Virus record (IMG/VR): IMGVR_UViG_3300036770_008728
Coordinates: 20,407-84,406 of that record
Origin: a virus
Reading direction: 5' to 3' (one strand)
DNA: 64,000 nt
Shown: positions 58,255 through 64,000 of the stretch, piece after piece
Layout of the letters: each line of letters begins with the position of its first letter
Position numbering within the stretch: position 1 is the stretch's first letter
Position numbers and translations under genes: made by a program
The notes under the pieces: model-generated
Told to the model about the DNA's origin: nothing
The model's input: only the letters and a program-made list of their open reading frames with translations
Database searches by the model: none

Positions 58255-58326
58255 GGTTGGCTGGGGTTGTCTCAACTCCAGCCAACCTCTATAATCAGAT
58301 TCTAAAATTAGGCAGGATTAACAAAC
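58255..58326 (+). promoter_or_regulatory. Stem-loop containing a sigma70-like promoter, plus conserved leader
   Basis: GGTTGGCTGG (58255-58264) pairs with CCAGCCAACC (58278-58287), with an inner GTTG/CAAC stem. TTGTCT (58267-58272) in the loop, a 17-base spacer and TATAAT (58290-58295) form a good sigma70-type promoter. The leader GCAGGATTAACAAACATG follows. Confidence 0.6.
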
Positions 58327-58788
58327 ATGACAGATGACGCAACTTTGCGGCTTGACCTGACACCTCACGATCTGCTCACCGAGCAAGATATGCTGGAGCT
58401 CACAGGCGTTTCCAGACCAGACATGCAGGCCCGGTGCCTGGCAGCGAACAACATCTACTTCCTTGTTAATCACAACAATATTCCAAAGACGACGTGGTAC
58501 CACGTCAATAACCCAATTCATCTTCGCACTCCCAGCTTATCCATGACCGACTTCGGCTATGGGTTCACCAAGACATTTCATCCAAAACGTGATAGCGGCG
58601 TACCTGCGGGACTCAGCCGGGACTCATGGGTAAAACGGATGACCAAATTCCTGGACAAGGTGTTTGCGAATATCGAAGAAGATGTGCCACCGCACATCAA
58701 ACAGCAAATTAAGGAAAATGCTGAACGGCTATCAAGGATGGAGGCCACTGCAGAAGAACAGCGCCAACGCAGTCAAACCGGCGCATAA
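58327..58788 (+). CDS. DUF4224-like protein
   Basis: The 153-aa protein has residues 17-66 (LTEQDMLELTGVSRPDMQAR, LAANNIYFLVNHNNIPKTTW) following the DUF4224 pattern, a short domain usually encoded beside phage integrases. The remainder is basic to helical (RMTKFLDKVFANIEEDVPP). It may regulate integration or excision. Confidence 0.65.
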   Translation: MTDDATLRLDLTPHDLLTEQDMLELTGVSRPDMQARCLAANNIYFLVNHNNIPKTTWYHVNNPIHLRTPSLSMTDFGYGFTKTFHPKRDSGVPAGLSRDSWVKRMTKFLDKVFANIEEDVPPHIKQQIKENAERLSRMEATAEEQRQRSQTGA

Positions 58789-58811
58789 AAATTAGGGGAT
58801 TAACGAACATT

Positions 58812-59021
58812 ATGAGTGCAACTAACGAAGACGGTTTCTGGCTGACCAAGAAAGTTTGTGAATATTGCGGGGGCATATCCACAAGAACCCTACACCGGTG
58901 GCGGAACTTAAAGACAGCTCCATTCCCGGCGCCGATAAACCCCAGTAAAGGGTCCAAGGCAATGTATCGGGCCAGTGACGTAAAACAGTGGTTCACGTCA
59001 CAACAAACCGCACAACAGTAA
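58812..59021 (+). CDS. AlpA/excisionase-like small DNA-binding protein
   Basis: The 69-aa protein has a MerR/AlpA-type winged helix-turn-helix: GFWLTKKVCEYCGGISTRTLHRWRNLKTAPFPAPI and MYRASDVKQWF. Its position at the end of the rightward region next to the attachment end suggests excisionase. Leader variant GGGGATTAACGAACATTATG. Confidence 0.7.
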   Translation: MSATNEDGFWLTKKVCEYCGGISTRTLHRWRNLKTAPFPAPINPSKGSKAMYRASDVKQWFTSQQTAQQ

Positions 59022-59038
59022 ACTCAATTTAAACTCAG

Positions 59039-59062
59039 AGCCCCGGTAATCCGGGGCTTTTT
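59039..59062. terminator. Bidirectional rho-independent terminator
   Basis: AGCCCCGG-TAAT-CCGGGGCT (59039-59058) with TTTTTATA on the plus strand ends the early region and meets the leftward tail module. Confidence 0.9.
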
Positions 59063-59312
59063 ATATCTGCAGGATTTCGTTGCTGGCGATGGTCCGTAAG
59101 CCGGCTATTGCCGGATCGTAAATCAGAGGCGTACCATCACTGGCCGCACGTTCTTTAATACTGCCATCGGGGAGTAGTACCAGCGGCTTAAGGTTCGTCC
59201 CGATCTCGGCGTCGGTGATTTGGTAGATCAAGCCCATCTTAAGAAGTAAGGCTCTCGCGTTGGTCGTCAGCGACGACGCCGAGTTAACCGGCCCCCAAGA
59301 ATTAATAGCCAC
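59061..59312 (-). CDS. Unknown small protein after the tail spike
   Basis: The 83-aa protein (MAINSWGPVNSASSLTTNAR onward) is unrecognised. It is the last gene of the leftward tail module and overlaps the spike gene by 11 bases. It may be a spike chaperone or trimming partner. Confidence 0.5.
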   Translation of the reverse strand: MAINSWGPVNSASSLTTNARALLLKMGLIYQITDAEIGTNLKPLVLLPDGSIKERAASDGTPLIYDPAIAGLRTIASNEILQI

Positions 59313-61296
59313 GGGTCACAACTCCGTAAATAACAGCGCCGTCCACGGGCGTTGACACGTTGTCAATAACATACCCGCTTATAGGGGTTCCTATCGCAAG
59401 ACTGGTTGTAAAGGTGTTCTGTCCATCCACGTAACTTAATGGAGTCCTGGATAAAAATGCCCCTGTATCATGATTGAATAGCGCGGTTTGGTAACTACCG
59501 TTTGGAAGACCCGACACCGAAATTTGTAGTTTGTTTGAGTAGAACGCCGAAAGCATTCCCACGCCCAAGGCATTTGCGGCCTGTGCGGTTTCCTGGTCTG
59601 TTTCATAGTGGATCTTTTGATATAGCCCCCATATTTCCGGCACAGTATCTGAAGCATTGGGGCTGCTTGCCGCAATATCTTTGGTCCACTGACGCACGTT
59701 CGCGTAGTCAGTCAAAGCCAGACCGGAAATTGCCACCAGCATACTGTTTACACCCGTCAGCGTTTTTAGTTGGTCAATCACCGCGTTATATCGGGTTTTG
59801 AAATCAACTTCGGCGGTGGCCGCGCCGGCGTCACTCTCACCGATCCAACTACAGATCCCCTCTAAACCATCGGGCGCTGCGGCGGTTATGTAATTCAGCA
59901 TTCGAGTATTAAGTGTTTGACCCGATTGCCACTGGGCCAGAGAGGTGCTACCTGCTGCAACACCAATAAAAGCAACCGGACAACCAAGCGCTGCAACAAG
60001 CTGGTTCGCTAACAATGGGAAAAGTGAACCGTTCGTTGTGTCCGAATCGAACGCATCGGCACCTTGCTGCCACAAAGCGTTTGAGACCGTGTACTTATGA
60101 AAGTACCCGGCGAGGCCCGTATATGTCTGTGCGTTATTGGCCCGACCTGAAAAGTTTGATTGCCCCCAAAATAAGAATTTCGCCCCAATAGCCACGTTAT
60201 CAACAGAGTCAGAAACTGTCGGGGCGTTTGAATGGCGTACTTCAAGAGTACCGTTACCCGACGTTAAACCCGTGAGAGAACCACTAAAGGTGCCTCCGCT
60301 TGGATCCAGATCAATAACAGACCACTCACCGCCGTTCCACCGGGCTTCAATGGATACAGGTACCGTACTGCCCGAATAATTTCCTGTTATGGCAATACTA
60401 CCGGTGTTTGTGGCTCTGTCCCGCGCAAACATCTGCCAGGTGTAGGGAGAAGTGATTGCGATAATGTCAGCGACGGACAAGTTTAACCCACGGTCAGCAC
60501 CACCGGCGGCAGTACCATCTAAAACACCACCATCCGCGGCTGTGTAAATCTCACCAACATAGTTAGTAAAAGCCGCGGAAGTGACACCTGTAATAGCATT
60601 CGCGCCCGCCGCGGTTGTATCCCCACTGGCTGCGTAAGTCATTGTGGCGCTGACGGTTGAACCTTGGAAATCATAAAGGCCGTTGCCAAATGCAACAACG
60701 TTATCAATGATGGTTCCGGCAATATCTCTTCTCATCCCACCACGGAAGGCCGTATTCGACAGGTTATTGCCCACAATAACCGTGTTTCTTACTGTAACAC
60801 CCGCAGCCCCATTACTAATCCCAAACTGTTGGGCCCCGGTTACAATACAATTTTCAACAAATGTGAGGGCTGCAGCTCTGCTGTGGCTAATCCCCGTTGT
60901 ACCCCCTTGAACTAAACAGCGACGGACGGTTACGACAGTATCTTCAAAAGATCCCACGCGAAGACAGGTTGAAGCAAACGTAGTAACCAATTTCAGGTCT
61001 TCGAGTACTAAAGGAGCCAAGGGCCTCCAATACAGAGCGCTCCCCGTGGTCGATGCAATTCTTGCATGCGGTGCTGTAGGATTATTCGGATTATACTTAA
61101 CAGTCTCAAAAGCCCGGACAATTACATTTGCAGCAAAAGAGGTATTAGTGGGAACATCCCCCCAAGGATAATCAGCCGCATCTGTTAAGATGCCGATATA
61201 ATTATCACCGGCCACGCCGGTTCTCGCCGCCCACCAAGCAGCAAGTGTTGTATAATCCGCGCCAACGGCACCAATCGTTTTAATTATGTCAGCCAT
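59302..61296 (-). CDS. Tail spike: beta-helix domain plus SGNH-type carbohydrate esterase
   Basis: The 664-aa protein has residues about 80-260 as a right-handed beta-helix pattern (LVLEDLKLVTTFASTCLRV, TVRNTVIVGNNLSNTAF) followed by Ig-like segments. The C-terminal half has SGNH/sialate-acetylesterase motifs: GQSNFSGR (about 377), a Gly block GVAAGSTS (about 440), WIGESDAG (about 484) and KIHYET (about 561). It would bind host surface polysaccharide and remove acetyl groups. It overlaps the small gene upstream by one base. Confidence 0.75.
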   Translation of the reverse strand: MADIIKTIGAVGADYTTLAAWWAARTGVAGDNYIGILTDAADYPWGDVPTNTSFAANVIVRAFETVKYNPNNPTAPHARIASTTGSALYWRPLAPLVLEDLKLVTTFASTCLRVGSFEDTVVTVRRCLVQGGTTGISHSRAAALTFVENCIVTGAQQFGISNGAAGVTVRNTVIVGNNLSNTAFRGGMRRDIAGTIIDNVVAFGNGLYDFQGSTVSATMTYAASGDTTAAGANAITGVTSAAFTNYVGEIYTAADGGVLDGTAAGGADRGLNLSVADIIAITSPYTWQMFARDRATNTGSIAITGNYSGSTVPVSIEARWNGGEWSVIDLDPSGGTFSGSLTGLTSGNGTLEVRHSNAPTVSDSVDNVAIGAKFLFWGQSNFSGRANNAQTYTGLAGYFHKYTVSNALWQQGADAFDSDTTNGSLFPLLANQLVAALGCPVAFIGVAAGSTSLAQWQSGQTLNTRMLNYITAAAPDGLEGICSWIGESDAGAATAEVDFKTRYNAVIDQLKTLTGVNSMLVAISGLALTDYANVRQWTKDIAASSPNASDTVPEIWGLYQKIHYETDQETAQAANALGVGMLSAFYSNKLQISVSGLPNGSYQTALFNHDTGAFLSRTPLSYVDGQNTFTTSLAIGTPISGYVIDNVSTPVDGAVIYGVVTRGY

Positions 61297-61463
61297 TATT
61301 TATCCTGCCACGGGCCGTCCACGGTCCTAGCTCCGGCAGTTTTTAAATTGCCGGTTTTCAAGTGGCTAAGTGGGGAAGCGGCTTTCGACTTAAATGAAGC
61401 TAATTGTTCAGAAAATAAGCCTGGCTGATACTCGGGCTTGTCCAGTTTCTCAGTCAGGCTCAT
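61296..61463 (-). CDS. Small protein before the tail spike
   Basis: The 55-aa protein (M-S-L-T-E-K-L-D-K-P-E-Y-Q-P-G-L onward) starts at 61463 behind a GGGTGAC stretch and ends in the TAATG overlapping the spike start. The overlap supports translation. Function is unknown. Confidence 0.5.
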   Translation of the reverse strand: MSLTEKLDKPEYQPGLFSEQLASFKSKAASPLSHLKTGNLKTAGARTVDGPWQDK

Positions 61464-61471
61464 GAGTCACC

Positions 61472-61972
61472 CTACGCTAAAACAATCGGTTGGCTACGTT
61501 CGAAGTTGACCGCTGTGTCACTCACCGCGATACCAATACGTTGGACCATTGAGCCTGCTGCAGTTGGAGCTGCCGAAACACCTACACCGGCGTTACCTAA
61601 GAAAACCTGGCCCGGGGTCTGGGTATTGACCATATTGTTAGTGCCCTCGAAGTAAACAGTAGCGTTACCACCAGAAGTCACCGCGGCCAAGACAAACCCA
61701 TGACACTCTTTTGCACTTGCGGCATCCGCCTTGCGAGCTTTAGCACCAGAACTGTTCCAGATGTTTATCCAGTCACCGGCAGACAGCGCCTCTGACGTTA
61801 CTACAATAGCCGTATCGGCACCTATACCCACGGGCATCATGGAGTTGTCGAGTTTACCTTGATCATCCAGAGCGACGATTTTGCCACCATCAGCGGCACC
61901 TGCGCTGGTTTGGCTGGCGACAACTTCAGTCAACACACCGTTGTTATTCGAAAGATATTTTTTAGCAGGCAT
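61472..61972 (-). CDS. Tail/baseplate-associated protein, unknown
   Basis: The 166-aa, Gly/Ala/Val-rich, beta-predicted protein (GGKIVALDDQGKLDNSMMPV, FLGNAGVGVSAAPTAAGS) has the character of a tail fibre neck or decoration protein. It lies between two further leftward tail genes. No sure family. Confidence 0.5.
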   Translation of the reverse strand: MPAKKYLSNNNGVLTEVVASQTSAGAADGGKIVALDDQGKLDNSMMPVGIGADTAIVVTSEALSAGDWINIWNSSGAKARKADAASAKECHGFVLAAVTSGGNATVYFEGTNNMVNTQTPGQVFLGNAGVGVSAAPTAAGSMVQRIGIAVSDTAVNFERSQPIVLA

Positions 61973-61987
61973 CGTATTTCTCTCTTA

Positions 61988-62434
61988 TTAAGCTAATGAA
62001 ATGGGTGCGCCGAGTTGGATTCGGAGCACGGTAGGCGCTGTGGCCGTGCCGATTAAAACCAGAAATCCGGAAGTAGGGACCGTTTGCGTCAGCTGGCCGG
62101 AGTTCCCGAGATAGACCGGACCTTCAACCCAGTTCCAGGTGGGCTCCACCAACTCACCAAAGCTCTGAACTTGGACAGCTGAGCCCGAGCCGGCAGAGTT
62201 GAGGCCTACGCCTGCGACTTTGTGCATGTGAGCGGGGGTATCTTTGTCTGCCAGAAACATTTGGCCAGAAGGAAACTTCACAAGGACGCGATGACCAGAG
62301 AGAACCATGCCCGCAATCTCCGGGGCGATAATCTTTGAACTGTTTCCACCGCCACCGATGTAGACGACCTGCTCAGAGACAATCTCAGTGACTTTCTCAG
62401 GTTCTTGAACGATTTCTAATACAGCCTCAGTCAC
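61988..62434 (-). CDS. Tail/baseplate-associated protein, unknown
   Basis: The 148-aa protein has a short acidic N-terminus, then GGGGNSSKIIAPEIAGMVLSG and VYLGNSGQLTQTVPTSGFLV. The final Ig-like pattern resembles the protein at 61472 (YLGN, FLGN), suggesting related folds. It overlaps the upstream gene by 8 bases. Confidence 0.5.
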   Translation of the reverse strand: MTEAVLEIVQEPEKVTEIVSEQVVYIGGGGNSSKIIAPEIAGMVLSGHRVLVKFPSGQMFLADKDTPAHMHKVAGVGLNSAGSGSAVQVQSFGELVEPTWNWVEGPVYLGNSGQLTQTVPTSGFLVLIGTATAPTVLRIQLGAPISLA

Positions 62435-62771
62435 GGGTGACCTCCGGGCTAAATGTCACGTCGCCTTTCAGGAGTCGATAAGTTCGACCGTCCTGAGTGA
62501 CCTCGATGTCATAGACACCCTTCTTGCCTTGGATAGGGCTGGTGAGTTCCGCCGGAATCTGGAGATGGACGATGCCCGCATCAACCGTAAATGCACCATT
62601 GGCACTGCTAAGGTCCAGCAGCACGGTCCCGTCGATCATCCGGTCTCGGATCTGCATGTGAAACGAAGCATCCGGCTGCAGCAGATTATTTCCCTGTTTG
62701 TCACGCCACTTAAATGGCAGTCCAAAGTGTGAGCCTTTATCAATGTGGATGTCGTATACCGCAGCGGTCAT
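62427..62771 (-). CDS. Tail-fibre region protein, BppU-like N-terminal type
   Basis: The 114-aa protein starts at ATG 62771 (GAGG site, 5-base spacing), which fits better than 62822. The pattern DIHIDKGSHFGLPFKWRDKQG, FHMQIRDRM and GVYDIEVTQDGRTYRLLKGDVTFSPEV is common in small proteins at the head of tail-fibre operons. It is the first gene of the leftward module next to the chromosomal boundary. Confidence 0.6.
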   Translation of the reverse strand: MTAAVYDIHIDKGSHFGLPFKWRDKQGNNLLQPDASFHMQIRDRMIDGTVLLDLSSANGAFTVDAGIVHLQIPAELTSPIQGKKGVYDIEVTQDGRTYRLLKGDVTFSPEVTRD

Positions 62772-63061
62772 GGTAGCCTCACAAAAAGATTGTTTTTCAT
62801 TATCGAACAGAGTAAAAGCCATTTCAAATCAATACTTTAAGGTGTCTTTGGTTGTCTTCGGTTGTCTCTGCTTGACTGCGGACATACGATGGCCGATCAT
62901 GACGCGGAAAAATCAGGCTTTAGCGACCCTCAATAGGGGTCAGTTTTTAAAAGTGTGGTAATGATTGTGGTTCAGTTGGATTTTTTAAGCGGTTTAAACA
63001 TAGCTTAAGCGTTTGATTTAGTTGAGTTATCTTCGTTTTATTACATTATTGGGAGAGAAGC
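62772..63061. promoter_or_regulatory. Phage-chromosome junction (attR candidate region) and mdh promoter
   Basis: Three tandem 9-10 bp units GGTGTCTTT, GGTTGTCTTC and GGTTGTCTCT (62841-62870) could be integrase-binding repeats. The mdh promoter is predicted at TTGATT (63013-63018), 17-base spacer, TTTTAT (63036-63041), with GGGAGAGAAG as ribosome site. The exact crossover cannot be fixed without the left end. Confidence 0.4.
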
Positions 63062-64000
63062 ATGAAAGTTGCCGTTTTAGGTGCTGCTGGTGGTATTGGT
63101 CAGGCCTTATCATTATTACTGAAGTTAAATCTGCCAGCTGGTACTGATTTGGCTTTATACGATCTGGCTCCGGTTACGCCAGGTGTTGCTGTAGACTTAA
63201 GCCATATCCCAACCGCGGTAAAAGTGACGGGTTATGGTAAAGATGATTTACACACTGCATTAGCTGGTGCTGATGTCGTGATGATCCCGGCAGGTATGCC
63301 ACGCAAACCGGGTATGGACCGTTCAGATTTGTTCAATATCAACGCCGGCGTGGTGAAAACGCTGGCAGAAGCTATTGTGCAGCAGTGTCCAAAAGCATTA
63401 GTTGGTATTATCACTAACCCGGTAAATACTACTGTTGCAATCGCCGCTGAAGTATTCAAAAAAGCCGGCACCTATGATGCAAAACGTTTATTCGGTGTTA
63501 CGACACTGGATGTTATCCGCGCTGAAACTTTCATCGCTGAATTAAAAGGTAAAAATCCTGCTGAACTGATCGTTCCGGTGATCGGTGGTCACAGCGGTAC
63601 CACTATTCTGCCTTTATTGTCACAAGTCAAAGACGTGACATTTACAGACGAAGAAGTAGCTTCTCTGACTTACCGCATCCAAAACGCGGGTACAGAAGTT
63701 GTTGAAGCAAAAGCCGGTGGCGGGTCAGCAACGTTATCTATGGGTCAGGCCGCAGCCCGTTTCTGTGTATCTTTGATCAAAGGTCTGCAAGGCGAATCGG
63801 TCACTGAATATGCCTATGTTGAAGGCAACGGCGAGCACGCCCGCTTCTTTGCTCAGCCAATTGTGTTAGGTAAAAATGGTGTCGAAGCGTTGTTAGACAT
63901 TGGTACTTTAAGTGCCTATGAACAGAAAGCAATGAACGATATGCTGCCAACATTAAAAGCTGATATCGTGCTTGGTGAAGAGTTCGTCAACAAAGCGTAA
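63062..64000 (+). CDS. mdh: Malate dehydrogenase
   Basis: The 312-aa, complete protein (stop at the last base of the window) oxidises malate to oxaloacetate with NAD in the TCA cycle. Family marks: GAAGGIGQ (7-14), substrate-binding arginines in [10 protein letters not shown] (about 78-87), the region [12 protein letters not shown] (about 146-157), and catalytic IGGHSGTT (about 174-181). It is a chromosomal gene that fixes the insertion site. Its AT-richer codon use contrasts with the phage. Confidence 0.95.
   Translation: MKVAVLGAAGGIGQALSLLLKLNLPAGTDLALYDLAPVTPGVAVDLSHIPTAVKVTGYGKDDLHTALAGADVVMIPAGMPRKPGMDRSDLFNINAGVVKTLAEAIVQQCPKALVGIITNPVNTTVAIAAEVFKKAGTYDAKRLFGVTTLDVIRAETFIAELKGKNPAELIVPVIGGHSGTTILPLLSQVKDVTFTDEEVASLTYRIQNAGTEVVEAKAGGGSATLSMGQAAARFCVSLIKGLQGESVTEYAYVEGNGEHARFFAQPIVLGKNGVEALLDIGTLSAYEQKAMNDMLPTLKADIVLGEEFVNKA

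Noticed and set aside
1-64000. CRISPR array or cas genes
   Set aside because: No regularly spaced direct repeats with unique spacers and no Cas-like proteins were seen; the repeated leader is tied to gene starts.

Overview
The window is almost entirely one temperate, tailed bacteriophage (prophage), followed at the right edge by an intact gammaproteobacterial chromosomal gene, malate dehydrogenase (mdh, 63062-64000). The mdh protein looks like those of Aeromonadales, Vibrionales and Enterobacterales. In those groups argR normally lies divergently upstream of mdh, whereas here phage tail genes do. The left end of the prophage and any integrase lie outside the window, so the element is longer than about 62.8 kb.

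Layout. (1) 1-11082, minus strand: late head and lysis module, read right to left: M15-type endolysin, holin or spanin-like protein, GpA-type large terminase, portal, prohead protease/scaffold, decoration protein, major capsid, then head-tail connector and tail proteins running off the left edge. A ribbon-helix-helix gene (72-413) is on the opposite strand. (2) 11083-19787: control region. It holds a divergent promoter region, a possible small terminase, a multi-RHH regulator, a 1.07-kb gene-free block full of repeats and dyads (13602-14673), a run of small unknown and membrane proteins (14674-18116), a structured RNA candidate (18137-18247), and a leftward lysogeny-type operon (XRE repressor, overlapping Pro-rich protein, polytopic membrane protein) facing an operator region. 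(3) 19788-59021, plus strand: a very long early/middle region with many small unknown genes and a full DNA metabolism set: C5 and N6 DNA methyltransferases, ATP-dependent ligase, DGQHR/DndB-like protein, Pif1-like and SNF2-like helicases, 5'-3' exonuclease, ThyX, RdgC, family A DNA polymerase, dATP/dGTP diphosphohydrolase-like protein, dCMP deaminase, DnaQ-like exonuclease, MazG-like protein, primase-helicase, FinO/ProQ-domain protein, RecU-like resolvase, SbcD and SbcC, and finally DUF4224-like and AlpA/excisionase-like proteins. (4) 59061-62771, minus strand: tail-fibre/tail-spike module including a beta-helix plus SGNH-esterase spike. In the circular phage this module would continue the late operon that leaves the window at position 1, which suggests that attP lies inside the late region.

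The most striking signal is a near-invariant leader, ATTAGGATTAACAAACATG, at about 30 gene starts on both strands. It marks the head of each transcription unit; genes inside units use ordinary Shine-Dalgarno sites with ATGA or TGATG overlaps. At most unit boundaries it is preceded by a stem-loop, and several stem-loops share loop and flanking sequence. The phage also encodes a FinO/ProQ-domain RNA-binding protein, a fold known to bind stem-loops, which raises the hypothesis of a phage-wide RNA-level control system. A second unusual signal is the 919-bp gene-free block bounded by 18-bp inverted repeats, carrying iteron-like GACCC repeats and a 25-bp element duplicated 25 kb away in front of another gene.
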